A stretch of 64,000 nucleotides of DNA from Thiothrix sp. (GCA_008015155.1 SSFA01000008.1:351526-415525), one strand, 5' to 3'; positions 7,505 to 18,213 are shown, numbered from the stretch's first letter. Notes: generated by a model from the sequence alone, not told the origin. Made by a program: numbers and translations.

Positions 7505-8536
7505 CTACAAAGGTGTTTTCGCTCCCTCGCCTGCGACTTCCCGCACTAATTGCGGCACCATATAGCCTGGAACAGTTAAACGTAAAGCAGCAACCAGTGC
7601 TTTGGCCTCAAGCTCTGGCACTTCAAAATGTGCTGCACCCTGCACACGATCTAGGATATGCAGATAATAAGGTATGACATTTGCTGCTACTAAAGCTTCA
7701 CTTAAGGCAGCCAAAGCAGGCACACTATCATTCACCCCACGCAGCAATACACTTTGATTTAATAATAAAACACCTACTTCGCGTAGTGCTTTTAAGCCAG
7801 CTTGCACTTCAGCATCCTGAAACTCATTCGCATGATTGGCATGAATTACCATAATGACTTGCTTATTTAAGCGGCTCAGCCAAGTCAATAAACGCTCATC
7901 AATCCGTTCAGGCAAGACAATGGGTAAGCGGGTATGAAAACGAAGGCGTTGCACATGCTCAATCGCAGCAAGGCGCTCACATAAAGAACTTAAGCGGTCA
8001 TCTGATAAAGTCAAAGGATCACCACCGCTTAATAAGACTTCGCTAATATCAGCATTGCTTGCAACATAATCGAGCGCTTCTTGCCAGTGATCGCGGGCTG
8101 GATTGGCTTCACTGTAGGGAAAATGGCGGCGAAAACAATAGCGACAATGAATCGCACAAGCTCCAGTTGTGACTAACAAAACACGACCTTGATATTTATG
8201 TAAGACACCATCTGTCACCATTGCTGCATGATCGCCGACGGGATCGCTTAAAAACCCCTGCGTTAACTGCATTTCTGCGGATAAAGGCAAAACTTGGCGT
8301 AATAAGGGGTCATTCCAATCGCCTTTTTGCATCCGTCGCACATAACTATGCGGCGCTAGTAAACGAAATTGCCGCGCTGCTTCCAGACTGACTTCAGCAC
8401 CCTGTCCCTCTAAGTCTAATAAGCGAATCAGCTCAAATGGATCGCGTACTGCAGAGGCTAAAGCACGCTGCCAAACTGAACTTGTTAATGAACTTGAATT
8501 TTTAGTCTGATTTTTTGCAGCGTTTCCGGTTATCAT
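7505..8536 (-). CDS. epmB: EF-P (R)-beta-lysine synthase, lysine 2,3-aminomutase-like
   Basis: The radical SAM enzyme converts L-lysine to (R)-beta-lysine for modification of EF-P. The iron-sulfur motif CAIHCRYC (Cys127, 131, 134) follows an EpmB-like N-terminus (RDPFELIRLL) and a LTQGFLSDPVGD block; LSGGDPL follows. I use ATG 8536 (AAGGTG just upstream), giving 343 residues. A longer frame runs into the efp region but would lie opposite efp and is not needed. It diverges from efp across only 45 bp, and epmA follows efp, so all EF-P beta-lysylation genes sit together. The PLP lysine cannot be placed with certainty by eye. Confidence 0.95.
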   Translation of the reverse strand: MITGNAAKNQTKNSSSLTSSVWQRALASAVRDPFELIRLLDLEGQGAEVSLEAARQFRLLAPHSYVRRMQKGDWNDPLLRQVLPLSAEMQLTQGFLSDPVGDHAAMVTDGVLHKYQGRVLLVTTGACAIHCRYCFRRHFPYSEANPARDHWQEALDYVASNADISEVLLSGGDPLTLSDDRLSSLCERLAAIEHVQRLRFHTRLPIVLPERIDERLLTWLSRLNKQVIMVIHANHANEFQDAEVQAGLKALREVGVLLLNQSVLLRGVNDSVPALAALSEALVAANVIPYYLHILDRVQGAAHFEVPELEAKALVAALRLTVPGYMVPQLVREVAGEGAKTPL

Positions 8537-8581
8537 ACGCACCTTAATTAAATTGAGTGATTTTTGGAGAGCAACAAGGCT

Positions 8582-9151
8582 ATGCCAAGCTACAGCACCA
8601 GCGAGTTCCGTTCTGGACTCAAACTTATGATTGACGGCGATCCTTATACCATCGTTGAGAACGAATTTGTAAAACCGGGTAAAGGTCAAGCATTTAATCG
8701 CGTTCGTGTGAAGAATTTAAAAACCGGTCGCACTGTTGAAAAAACTTGGAAGTCTGGTGATAGCGTTGAAGCCGCTGATGTCGTCGACCGTGAAATGGAA
8801 TACCTCTACAAAGAAGGTGATGACTATTATTTCATGGCCACCGACGGTTCATTTGAACAAGTCGCTGCACCTGCAACTTCGATGGAAGATGCTGTGAAAT
8901 GGTTACGTGGTAATGAAGTTTGTGTCGTAACTTTATGGAATGAAGTGCCATTAACAGTCACGCCACCCAATTTCGTTGAATTGAAAATTGTTGAAACCGA
9001 TCCCGGCTTAAAAGGTGATACCGCTAGCGGTGGTACTAAACCAGCGATTTTAGAAACCGGCGCTGTGGTTAAAGTACCTTTATATATGAATCAGGATGAA
9101 GTCCTGCGCATTGATACGCGCACTGGCGAATATATTTCCCGTGTGAAATAA
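8582..9151 (+). CDS. efp: Elongation factor P
   Basis: 189 residues, family length. EF-P enters stalled ribosomes at polyproline stretches. The N-terminal domain carries the modification loop [10 protein letters not shown], with Lys34 as the residue that receives beta-lysine, which fits the neighbouring epmA and epmB. Domains II and III follow, ending in the usual [12 protein letters not shown] 8582 is chosen because it gives the standard [14 protein letters not shown] start; an in-frame TTG 18 bases upstream is unlikely. It starts 45 bp from epmB on the other strand and is followed after 16 bp by epmA. Confidence 0.98.
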   Translation: MPSYSTSEFRSGLKLMIDGDPYTIVENEFVKPGKGQAFNRVRVKNLKTGRTVEKTWKSGDSVEAADVVDREMEYLYKEGDDYYFMATDGSFEQVAAPATSMEDAVKWLRGNEVCVVTLWNEVPLTVTPPNFVELKIVETDPGLKGDTASGGTKPAILETGAVVKVPLYMNQDEVLRIDTRTGEYISRVK

Positions 9152-9167
9152 GCGAAGGATCAATGGG

Positions 9168-10106
9168 GTGAACTGGCAACCAACAGCCTCAATTCAAGCT
9201 TTAAAAGCGCGTGCTTGCCTCTATCAGCAGCTACGCGCTTTTTTCCATGGGCGCGGGGTTTTGGAAGTCGAAACTCCAGCACTGTCCCAAGCAGGCAATA
9301 CCGATCCTAATATTGCTAGCTTCAGTGTGAATACACCGCAAGGTTTGCGCTATTTGCACACTTCCCCCGAATATCCTATGAAGCGCTTATTAGCGGCGGG
9401 TAGTGGCGATATTTACCAGATTTGTAAAGTCTGGCGACAAGATGAGTCGGGGCGGCGACATAACCCCGAATTCACTATGCTTGAATATTATCGGGTGGGC
9501 TTTAGTTACCAACAATTGATGCAAGAAGTCTCTGAGCTACTACAGCTTGCGATTCCACATCTTAAGCTTGCTCCGCGGATACTTACTTACCGTCAAGCTT
9601 TCCTTGAAATCTTAGCTATTGACCCCCATCAAGCTAGTGTTGAGCAATTAGCTGCTTGTGCTCAGCAACAAAACATTGATGTTCAAGGCGAGCTCAGCCA
9701 GCAAGCTTGGTTAGATTTGTTATTTACGCATTGTATTGAAGCTAGTTTCCCGACAGATCGTTTGACGTTTATTTACCATTATCCAGCCACCCAAGCTGCT
9801 TTAGCCCGGGTACGTTTAGAAGATGGTTATTGGGTAGCCGAACGCTTTGAAGTGTATTTAGGCCCTTTAGAATTGGGCAATGGCTATCAAGAGCAAACTA
9901 ATGCTGAGCAATTAGAACGAGTACTAGTCGCTGATGCTGAGCTGCAAGCCCAAGATATTCCAGTAGATACACGGTTTATCGCGGCCGTGCAAGCTGGTAT
10001 GCCGTTTTCAGCGGGCATCGCCTTGGGTTTAGATCGGATTTTATTATCTCGCCTGCAAGCTACACGGCTGCCCAGCGTGTTAAGTTTTGCGTGGGAAATA
10101 GCGTAA
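9168..10106 (+). CDS. epmA: EF-P--(R)-beta-lysine ligase (GenX/PoxA)
   Basis: 312 residues, a stand-alone class II lysyl-tRNA synthetase-like catalytic domain without the anticodon-binding domain, which is the mark of EpmA. Motif 2 region FKVWRQDESGRRHNPEFTMLEYYR and motif 3 region GIALGLDRILLSR are complete. It activates (R)-beta-lysine and transfers it to Lys34 of EF-P. The start is GTG 9168; the ATG at 9163 is out of frame. It lies 16 bp after efp and is very likely co-transcribed. EpmC is not visible nearby. Confidence 0.96.
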   Translation: MNWQPTASIQALKARACLYQQLRAFFHGRGVLEVETPALSQAGNTDPNIASFSVNTPQGLRYLHTSPEYPMKRLLAAGSGDIYQICKVWRQDESGRRHNPEFTMLEYYRVGFSYQQLMQEVSELLQLAIPHLKLAPRILTYRQAFLEILAIDPHQASVEQLAACAQQQNIDVQGELSQQAWLDLLFTHCIEASFPTDRLTFIYHYPATQAALARVRLEDGYWVAERFEVYLGPLELGNGYQEQTNAEQLERVLVADAELQAQDIPVDTRFIAAVQAGMPFSAGIALGLDRILLSRLQATRLPSVLSFAWEIA

Positions 10107-10162
10107 GTGCTTAAGGGACGGCACAATTTGCGCTTCTTTTTTGAATTTTAAGGAGAATTGAG

Positions 10163-10498
10163 ATGAGTTTATTTATTTCTGATGCGATGGCGCAAACAGC
10201 TCCAGCAGGCCCTGCTGGTGGTGGTTTAATTGAAATGGTCTTGATGATGGCGGTATTTTTCGCCATTATGTATTTTATGATCATTCGTCCTCAGCAAAAG
10301 CGCGCTAAAGATCATAAAACTATGTTAGAAGCGCTCAGCAAAGGGGATGAAATCGTCACTGGCGGCGGTATGTTAGGTAAAGTTGCGAATATTGGCGACA
10401 ATTTTATCCAACTTGAAATCGCTGACAACGTGCAAGTTAAAGTACAAAAGCAAGCTATTGCCTCTGTACTACCCAAAGGGACTTTGAAAAACGCTTGA
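10163..10498 (+). CDS. yajC: Sec translocase accessory subunit YajC
   Basis: 111 residues. One membrane helix at about residues 20-42 (GLIEMVLMMAVFFAIMYFMIIRPQQKRAKDH) is followed by a cytoplasmic domain with the GDEIVTGGGMLGKV block typical of YajC. It has AAGGAGAATTGAG before ATG 10163. It precedes secD and secF, the conserved order. YajC binds SecDF and improves export. The usual partner tgt is not upstream; epmA is. Confidence 0.96.
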   Translation: MSLFISDAMAQTAPAGPAGGGLIEMVLMMAVFFAIMYFMIIRPQQKRAKDHKTMLEALSKGDEIVTGGGMLGKVANIGDNFIQLEIADNVQVKVQKQAIASVLPKGTLKNA

Positions 10499-10522
10499 TT
10501 TTTCTCCTTTTAGAACCGCTTG

Positions 10523-10555
10523 CCTAGGCTGTGCTGTTGACGCTTGCAGCCTAGG
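10523..10555. other. Strong hairpin between yajC and secD
   Basis: Perfect 9-bp arms CCTAGGCTG and CAGCCTAGG with a 15-base loop, placed 22 bp upstream of the secD start. The sequence after it has only a short T run, so it looks like an attenuator, a processing site or mRNA-stabilising structure rather than a full terminator. Confidence 0.6.
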
Positions 10556-10576
10556 GGCTTGTTTTGGAATATAACA

Positions 10577-12442
10577 ATGAACCGCTATCCAGTCTGGAAG
10601 TATGTAATGATTGCGATCATTCTTTTGATCGGCATTATTTACTCAATTCCTAACTTTTTCCCTTCTGAACCTGCAGTGCAAATCAGCACTAAAACCGAAC
10701 AGCCCATTGAGCCTGCCGAAATGCAGCGCTTTGAGCAAGCTTTGAAAGATAAGGGCTTAAGCTTTCGTGCCAGTGAGAATAATGGCTCGCAAGTCTTATT
10801 TCGTTTTGCCGACACTGATGTACAGTTGAAAGCCTCTGAAGTACTAAAAACTGCTGTTGGCGATAAATACGTGGTTGCTCTCAATCTCGCTCAATCCACT
10901 CCTCAGTTCTTACGCGCCTTGCATGCCAATCCGATGTATTTAGGTTTGGACTTACGTGGTGGTGTGCACTTCTTAATGGAAGTGGATATGAATGCGGCTA
11001 AAGATAAAGCTTATGAGCGTTATGAAGACGAGTTCCGCGATACCTTACGTGAAGCTAAAGTCGCTTATTTAGGGATTGCACGTGAAGGCGATCAATTAGT
11101 TGCTAAATTTAAAACTGAGCAAGAGCGTGATGCAGCAGCCCCTGTTTTAGGCAAAGCTTATGTCAATAATGAGCTGATTTGGGATAAGAAAGAACAAGAC
11201 GGTAGTTATATTCTGTCCGCTGCGATGTCACCGCAAAATTTATTAAATATTGAAAAATTTGCGATCCAACAAAATATCACTACCTTACGCAAGCGGGTGA
11301 ATGAGTTAGGGGTAGCTGAGCCGGTTATTCAGCAGCAAGGCAAAGGTCGGATTGTGGTGCAATTGCCAGGCGTGCAAGATACGGTACGCGCTAAAGAAAT
11401 CTTAGGTGCAACCGCAACGCTTGAGTTCCGTTTGGTCGATGATGGTGGCAATGATGCTCAACAAGCACAGGCTTCTGGACGGGCACCGATTGGTTTGCAA
11501 CTCTACAAAGAGCGGGATGGCACACCGATTTTATTAAAGCGTAGAGTCATGTTGACGGGCGAGTATATTACGGATGCTAGCTCTGGCTTTGATCAAAATA
11601 ACCAGCCTTCGGTCAATATTACTTTAGATGGGAATGGGGCGAGTCGCTTTAGTAAAGTTACTGGCGAGAACGTACAAAAGTTAATGGCTGTGGTTTATAT
11701 TGAAACCAAATTCCAAGAAGTGGAAGTCGATGGCCAAAAAGTTCGCAAACCGGTTAAAACCGAAGAAGTCATCAATGTCGCGCGGATTCAAGAGCAACTC
11801 AGCAAGCGCTTCCAAATCACTGGTTTAGACTCAACTAAAGAAGCGCGTGACTTAGCCTTATTACTACGGGCTGGCGCTCTGGCTGCTCCCTTATACATCG
11901 TTGAAGAACGTACCATCGGCCCAAGCATGGGTAAAGAAAATATCGAGAAAGGTTTCAACTCTAATATTTGGGGCTTTGTCGCGGTCGTGATTTTCATGGT
12001 GGTTTACTATCGCGTATTCGGTTTGATTTCGAGTCTTTCGCTAGGTGTGAATGGCTTCTTACTGTTTGCGATTCTCTCCATGATTCAAGCCACCTTGACC
12101 CTCCCCGGCATGGCTGCGATTGCTTTGACGCTTGGTATGGCCATTGATGCAAACGTCTTAATTAATGAGCGGATTCGTGAGGAATTACGTAATGGCGCCG
12201 CTCCACAAATAGCGATCAATGCCGGGTATGAGCGTGCTTGGGGTACGATCCTCGATTCCAACCTAACTAACTTAATTGCGGGTATTGCCTTGTTTATGCT
12301 CGGTTCTGGCCCTGTGCGTGGCTTCGCAGTCGTCCTCTGCTTAGGTATTTTGACTTCGATGTTTAGTGCTGTGACTGTTTCACGTGCCTTGACCAATTTG
12401 GTGTATGGCTATCGTAAACGCTTAACCGATATTTCTATTTAG
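10577..12442 (+). CDS. secD: Protein translocase subunit SecD
   Basis: 621 residues from ATG 10577 (MNRYPVWKYVMIAIILLIG). An earlier in-frame start at 10544 would fall in the hairpin and is rejected. The first membrane helix is followed by the large periplasmic P1 head, with GLDLRGGVHFLMEVD near residue 120, and five C-terminal helices with the AIDANVLINERIREE block. SecDF uses the proton gradient to pull exported proteins across the inner membrane. It is followed by secF after 10 bp. Confidence 0.98.
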   Translation: MNRYPVWKYVMIAIILLIGIIYSIPNFFPSEPAVQISTKTEQPIEPAEMQRFEQALKDKGLSFRASENNGSQVLFRFADTDVQLKASEVLKTAVGDKYVVALNLAQSTPQFLRALHANPMYLGLDLRGGVHFLMEVDMNAAKDKAYERYEDEFRDTLREAKVAYLGIAREGDQLVAKFKTEQERDAAAPVLGKAYVNNELIWDKKEQDGSYILSAAMSPQNLLNIEKFAIQQNITTLRKRVNELGVAEPVIQQQGKGRIVVQLPGVQDTVRAKEILGATATLEFRLVDDGGNDAQQAQASGRAPIGLQLYKERDGTPILLKRRVMLTGEYITDASSGFDQNNQPSVNITLDGNGASRFSKVTGENVQKLMAVVYIETKFQEVEVDGQKVRKPVKTEEVINVARIQEQLSKRFQITGLDSTKEARDLALLLRAGALAAPLYIVEERTIGPSMGKENIEKGFNSNIWGFVAVVIFMVVYYRVFGLISSLSLGVNGFLLFAILSMIQATLTLPGMAAIALTLGMAIDANVLINERIREELRNGAAPQIAINAGYERAWGTILDSNLTNLIAGIALFMLGSGPVRGFAVVLCLGILTSMFSAVTVSRALTNLVYGYRKRLTDISI

Positions 12443-12452
12443 GGGCTAGCTC

Positions 12453-13400
12453 ATGATTGAATTATTCCATTTCAAAAAAGACATCCCCTTCATGAAATAT
12501 GGGAAGATTACGACCCTTATTTCCTTAGGTACTTTCGTCTTTGCAGTGTTCTTTCTAGTGTATCGTGGCCTTAACTTAGGCGTAGATTTCACGGGTGGTA
12601 CGATGATCGAGGTGCGTTATGCACAAGCCGCACCGATTGAACAGATTAGAGAGAATCTAAAAGCACAAGGCTTCCCAGAAGTCTTTGTGCAAAACTATGG
12701 CTCAACGCAAGATGTTTTGATTCGCCTGCCTGTAGAACAAGGCAAATCAGGTGCACAGGTCAGTGAGCAAGTGATGAAAAGCCTGCGAACCGCCAATCCT
12801 GATGTACAACTGAGTCGGGTCGAGTTTGTCGGCCCACAAGTCGGTCAGGAATTATATGAAAATGGTGGGTTAGCACTGTTGTTAGTCGCGGCTGGGATTA
12901 TTATTTACTTATCTTTCCGCTTCGAATGGCGCTTTGCAGTCGCCGCCACTATTGCAAATATGCACGACGTCGTGATTATCCTGGGAATGTTTGCCTTTTT
13001 CCAATGGCAATTTGACCTTACGGTTTTGGCCGGTGTACTCGCTATCTTGGGCTACTCTGTGAACGAATCCGTCGTTGTCTTTGACCGGGTGCGTGAAAAT
13101 ATTCGCAAAATGCGTGATACCAGTATTCCAGACATTATCGACAATGCAATCACTGTCACTATGTCACGGACTATTATTACGCATACGTCGACACAGATTA
13201 TGGTCTTGGCGATGTTCTTCTTCGGTGGCGAAGCCTTACATAATTTCTCCTTAGCTCTCACCATCGGGATTATGTTTGGTATTTATTCCTCGGTCTTAGT
13301 TGCCTCGCCTTTAGTTATGTTATTTGGCTTGAAGCGTGAGCATCTGATTCCGAAAGAGAATGTCGTTGAGGGTGCTAACCCCGATGGCTCTGTGGTGTAA
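12453..13400 (+). CDS. secF: Protein translocase subunit SecF
   Basis: 315 residues. The first helix is followed by GVDFTGGTMIEVRY, then the periplasmic domain and five helices with the GYSVNESVVVFDRVREN signature. The ribosome binding site AGGGG lies ahead of ATG 12453. It forms an RND-type complex with SecD. A strong terminator follows 20 bp after the stop and ends the yajC-secD-secF unit. Confidence 0.98.
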   Translation: MIELFHFKKDIPFMKYGKITTLISLGTFVFAVFFLVYRGLNLGVDFTGGTMIEVRYAQAAPIEQIRENLKAQGFPEVFVQNYGSTQDVLIRLPVEQGKSGAQVSEQVMKSLRTANPDVQLSRVEFVGPQVGQELYENGGLALLLVAAGIIIYLSFRFEWRFAVAATIANMHDVVIILGMFAFFQWQFDLTVLAGVLAILGYSVNESVVVFDRVRENIRKMRDTSIPDIIDNAITVTMSRTIITHTSTQIMVLAMFFFGGEALHNFSLALTIGIMFGIYSSVLVASPLVMLFGLKREHLIPKENVVEGANPDGSVV

Positions 13401-13420
13401 AGCCTAAGTTGATGCACAAA

Positions 13421-13447
13421 AAAGACCTGCATAAAGCAGGTCTTTTT
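13421..13447 (+). terminator. Rho-independent terminator of yajC-secD-secF
   Basis: Perfect 10-bp arms AAAGACCTGC and GCAGGTCTTT with a 5-base loop, followed by T. A-rich sequence on its left makes it usable in both directions, so it may also end the convergent gene at 13469-13972. Confidence 0.92.
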
Positions 13448-13468
13448 ATTCGTAATGTAGCAATAGAT

Positions 13469-13972
13469 TTACCCCGCCTTCCCCACATACATTTCTAAAG
13501 CTTTAACTAAAGCCCTGCCATCAAAACCTTGCTCACTGATGCTCTTTGGTAGAACATAAAATACATCCGGCTTAGGATAAACAAGCAAATAATTCTGATT
13601 CTGCTTCCAATCTTTAATATCCTTCCAGAGCAACTCATTAGTACCATGTGTGGAACTAATGGCTAATCCTGTTGGGAGTAACTCTACAGTGAAGGGCTCG
13701 TGTAGAGCTTTAAAACCACGGTAAAACTTTTTAGCTTTGTAAGGTGACGCCACAAAATGTAAAAACAGATAACTGAGTACTAAACCAATCAAAGTACCCA
13801 AGGCTAACTGCCCGAAACCATAATAATCCGTCAAATAAACTGCTAAAAGGCCTAGAAGAATAGCCAAGAATAGAACCAGTAAGCGCATAGTGGGCGTTTC
13901 ATTTAAACGACTCGCGGCTAAGAAGTCGCGCTCTGAAAGGGTATAGCTGGCTTTAACAGCATCGGTTGACAT
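13469..13972 (-). CDS. YcxB-like membrane protein
   Basis: 167 residues from ATG 13972; a GTG at 13990 would add six residues. Two adjacent membrane helices at about residues 27-70 are followed by a soluble C-terminal domain with FTVELLPTGLAISS, ELLWKDIKDWKQNQNYLLVY and FYVLPK. This is the arrangement of the YcxB-like C-terminal domain (a PH-like fold). The function of the family is unknown. It stands alone between secF and pobA. Confidence 0.7.
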   Translation of the reverse strand: MSTDAVKASYTLSERDFLAASRLNETPTMRLLVLFLAILLGLLAVYLTDYYGFGQLALGTLIGLVLSYLFLHFVASPYKAKKFYRGFKALHEPFTVELLPTGLAISSTHGTNELLWKDIKDWKQNQNYLLVYPKPDVFYVLPKSISEQGFDGRALVKALEMYVGKAG

Positions 13973-14063
13973 AAGATTTCTCAAGGACACTCATAAACTG
14001 GGAATTATACGGCTAAATAGACTGAGGAACAGACTTGATCTGACTACTCAGTTCTTCACATTA

Positions 14064-15302
<1,239 letters not shown>

Positions 15303-15413
15303 TCATATCATCAAATAAATTTGAAAGCCGCAGAATGACAGTGCATTGCAAAAACTTGTACTTTTAAGTCAATCTTCTACACTAAGAGGCTTAAAGATGG
15401 ATGAGAGACCAGC

Positions 15414-16316
15414 ATGAGTCGTGTGCAATCCCAACTTATTCCACAGTTTGCTTTATATGGTGAGAGCAATCTAAGCCAACAGCCGAGCTTAGTGCATATC
15501 GAAGATATTGCGGATCGAAGTCGTGCGAATAACTGGTTGATCAAGCCGCATCGCCATACCCGGCTTTTCCAAATTTTGTTATTAATCAATGGTAGCCTAC
15601 AGGTGAAACTAGAAGATCAACAGCACCAGCTGCAAGGGAATTGGGTGGTGAGTATTCCACCGGGTTGGGTGCATGGCTTCGAGTTTCCTGCCGATACTCA
15701 AGGGATGGTCTTATCTGTTGCAGCTGCTTTATTGCAAGCGCCTCCTCAACAATTCCAAGGCTTGGCTAGTTTATTAGAACAAGCCCATACCGTTAGCTTT
15801 GCAGAGCAAGATGTACTTTTTGCTCAATTCAAAAACTATCTATACTTGATCCGCCAAGAACTTAAGCAACCGTCTACAGGCCATGAAACCATGCTAACTT
15901 GGCAGATTGGCGCTTTATTTATGACACTGTGGCGCCAAGTGCAATATAGCACTGCCCAAATGCATCAAAACCCGAAAAGCATCCAGGTTTTTCAACAATT
16001 TAGACAGACATTAGAACTGCATTATCGCGAGCACTGGGATGTGCAAACCTATGCTAAAACCTTACATCTATCCGTATCAAGCTTAAACCGTTTATGCCAA
16101 GAAAAAGCTGGCAATAGTGCAAAAGGCTTGATTCAAGAGCGAGTCTTACTTGAAGCTAAGCGCCGCTTGATTTACACCCAAGAGCCACTAGAACGCATAG
16201 CAGAATCTTTAGGCTTCAAAGATCCTGCATACTTTTCACGCTTTTTTAAGAATTTAGCGGGTACGCCACCGAGTGACTACCGTAAAGCGAAATATATAGA
16301 AATGGGAACAAGTTAA
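15414..16316 (+). CDS. pobR: AraC/XylS-type regulator, probably of pobA
   Basis: 300 residues. The N-terminal cupin-type sensing domain (residues about 35-110, HRHTRLFQILLLINGSLQV) is followed by a C-terminal double HTH: AKTLHLSVSSLNRLCQEKAG and ERIAESLGFKDPAYFSRFFK, ending in GTPPSDYRK. It is divergent from pobA across 135 bp and matches the AraC-type PobR arrangement of Pseudomonas, so it should activate pobA in response to 4-hydroxybenzoate. The assignment rests on position as well as family. Confidence 0.85.
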   Translation: MSRVQSQLIPQFALYGESNLSQQPSLVHIEDIADRSRANNWLIKPHRHTRLFQILLLINGSLQVKLEDQQHQLQGNWVVSIPPGWVHGFEFPADTQGMVLSVAAALLQAPPQQFQGLASLLEQAHTVSFAEQDVLFAQFKNYLYLIRQELKQPSTGHETMLTWQIGALFMTLWRQVQYSTAQMHQNPKSIQVFQQFRQTLELHYREHWDVQTYAKTLHLSVSSLNRLCQEKAGNSAKGLIQERVLLEAKRRLIYTQEPLERIAESLGFKDPAYFSRFFKNLAGTPPSDYRKAKYIEMGTS

Positions 16317-16358
16317 GCTCATATTAATTAACTCGTTCAGAGCTTTTGTGTTGAAAAC

Positions 16359-17153
16359 TTAAATCTGCAAAGATTTTAACAGCTTAACTATCTCATCCAG
16401 CACCACTTTTCCATAATTAGCATTTTGATGGACATAGTCAGTTATTTGCTCCACAGGTTCTTGTCCATAAGTGCTGCAATACTCTAATTTGGTCCAATAG
16501 CGATTCTCCAAGGTCTCAGGCGGCTGCCTCAAAAAGTGGAGATTTGCATAACCTGCCAAATAACGCTGACATCCTTCCCAGAAGAGTTGATCAAATAGTT
16601 CAGCGTAATTGAGATACGCTTCATATTTCACTCTTTCCCTTTCCAAAGCTAATGAGGAATGCTTAGGAGCGATAGACATGACAATCGGTGCAGAGCTATA
16701 GCGGCTGATATGATCCAGATAAAGTTTTTCAGGTAAAGTTTGAAAATGTAGATCTAAGCCAGCAGCTAAACAAGAGCGAGAAATATATTGCTGCTCTTGT
16801 CCGTTCTTACCATAAAGTTGCTCACTTAAGGGTAAAAACTCATGATAAGGCAAGGCAAGGCTCTGAAAAATGAAGGCATCATAAGTATCTATTTCTAAGC
16901 TAGTACTTTGAGAGAAACGCAAAACAAAACGCTCTAAATCCGAACCCACAGGTGCACTAATTTTATTGTATAGAAATTCTGCTTGAAATAACTTAATGAG
17001 CGGGCTTGCAAAAAAACGGGCAGTATACTCAGGATATTGACTAGCTAGCGTTTGATTCCAAGCATTGGTTAAAGCTCGCATATGCGAACTACCAATAAAA
17101 CAAAGTTTCTTCGTAGGTTTAGCTCTTAAACCGTTCCAGTAAGACATCCTCAC
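16359..17153 (-). CDS. SGNH-like hydrolase, partner of the GSCFA gene
   Basis: 264 residues. The N-terminus reads KLCFIGSSHMRAL, a first block of an SGNH/GDSL-like fold with the nucleophile Ser in GSSH. I do not see a clear DxxH block near the end, so the catalytic set is incomplete by eye. No signal peptide. It overlaps the upstream GSCFA gene by 35 bp and must be translated with it. The pair may modify a surface glycan or lipid as many SGNH enzymes do, but this is inferred. Confidence 0.55.
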   Translation of the reverse strand: MRMSYWNGLRAKPTKKLCFIGSSHMRALTNAWNQTLASQYPEYTARFFASPLIKLFQAEFLYNKISAPVGSDLERFVLRFSQSTSLEIDTYDAFIFQSLALPYHEFLPLSEQLYGKNGQEQQYISRSCLAAGLDLHFQTLPEKLYLDHISRYSSAPIVMSIAPKHSSLALERERVKYEAYLNYAELFDQLFWEGCQRYLAGYANLHFLRQPPETLENRYWTKLEYCSTYGQEPVEQITDYVHQNANYGKVVLDEIVKLLKSLQI

Positions 17154-18213
17154 AAACCTCTTCTTCTTGCTTTAGTGCTTTAGTTAAAAGGGTCGACTCT
17201 TGAAAGATCGTTACGGCTTGACTAGTAGCTGGTGAGCTAGCCAACGCAGACTCTTGGCAAGCAAAAAATGAGTTCATCACAAAGTTGACACCTTGTGGAC
17301 GCACACTACGCAGATTTTCTGCATAGAAATGCCCCCTGAATGGAAAGGCTGAAATAATTTCATAAGAAGGAAAATAATCAGTATCTTCACGTGTTAACTC
17401 AAGTTCCCCAGCCACTGCTCGTAAAATCGATTTGGAATGACTGGTAGCGGTCAATACATGCTTGCCAGAAGCTGTAGCGGTTAAGGGAACAGGTGAGACT
17501 GTGAGTAAGAATCTCATCTTAGGATTAATGGTTTTTAACTGCTCTAAAGTAGCCTGGAGGGTTGTATAGATCTCTAGATAATTAAAATTTTTGAATTGAT
17601 GTTGGCTGGTATCAAACTCTCCAGCGATTGTGCCGGGGCACATAGGATAAACATAGCCTTGCTGGCTATTCATCCACGCCTCAGTCAGACCTAAGGTAAA
17701 AACAAAAATATCAGTATTTTCAAGACCTCTTTTAATAGCGCGCAAGGTGCTCGCTCGTGACTCTAAAGCCTCCGCTTCAGATAGGAAACCTTGAGGTTCA
17801 ATATTGGGTCTGAATAAATCGTAATAGCGTCCCTCTGGACTACACCAAATCTCAACAGGCGCTGTTACTGGCTGCAAACTCCATTGAATCCATTGTTGAA
17901 GCAAAGCCACTGTATAGATATTCCCCGTACGGAAACTAAAAATACCGTAATTGTATGCTTTACGTAGTTCTTCGCTATGCCGCAGCAAATCAGGAGCCGG
18001 TTCGCTATCCTGCCAATTATAACCACGCGCCCGTAAAGCCGCCCCAATGTGCTGGGCAAAACAAGAGCCCGCTGTAGAAATAACATCTTGCGTTTGTATT
18101 TGAAACTTTGGCTTCCACAAACCGTTGATTTGTAAAGGCTTACGCCCAGCAACCGCAAGCTTCCAAAATGCCTCATCCGGCAAATGATTGTAAGGATTAT
18201 AATCAAATTCCAT
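17119..18213 (-). CDS. GSCFA domain protein
   Basis: 364 residues. The family signature TAGSCFAQHIG is at residues 47-57 (Cys51), followed by NYGIFSFRTGNIYT near residue 90 and TLGLTEAWMN, all typical of GSCFA proteins, which are SGNH-fold enzymes of unknown substrate. It also carries the late LLTVSPVPLTATA and ENLRSVRPQGVNF blocks. No signal peptide, so it is cytoplasmic. It overlaps the smaller SGNH-like gene by 35 bp. The 148 bases upstream show no clear promoter. Confidence 0.85.
   Translation of the reverse strand: MEFDYNPYNHLPDEAFWKLAVAGRKPLQINGLWKPKFQIQTQDVISTAGSCFAQHIGAALRARGYNWQDSEPAPDLLRHSEELRKAYNYGIFSFRTGNIYTVALLQQWIQWSLQPVTAPVEIWCSPEGRYYDLFRPNIEPQGFLSEAEALESRASTLRAIKRGLENTDIFVFTLGLTEAWMNSQQGYVYPMCPGTIAGEFDTSQHQFKNFNYLEIYTTLQATLEQLKTINPKMRFLLTVSPVPLTATASGKHVLTATSHSKSILRAVAGELELTREDTDYFPSYEIISAFPFRGHFYAENLRSVRPQGVNFVMNSFFACQESALASSPATSQAVTIFQESTLLTKALKQEEEVCEDVLLERFKS

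Noticed and set aside
8536..8689. Longer start for epmB
   Set aside because: It would lie entirely opposite efp and is not needed; the ATG at 8536 has a good ribosome binding site and fits EpmB length.
10544..10576. Upstream start of secD
   Set aside because: It would begin inside the hairpin and adds residues foreign to SecD.
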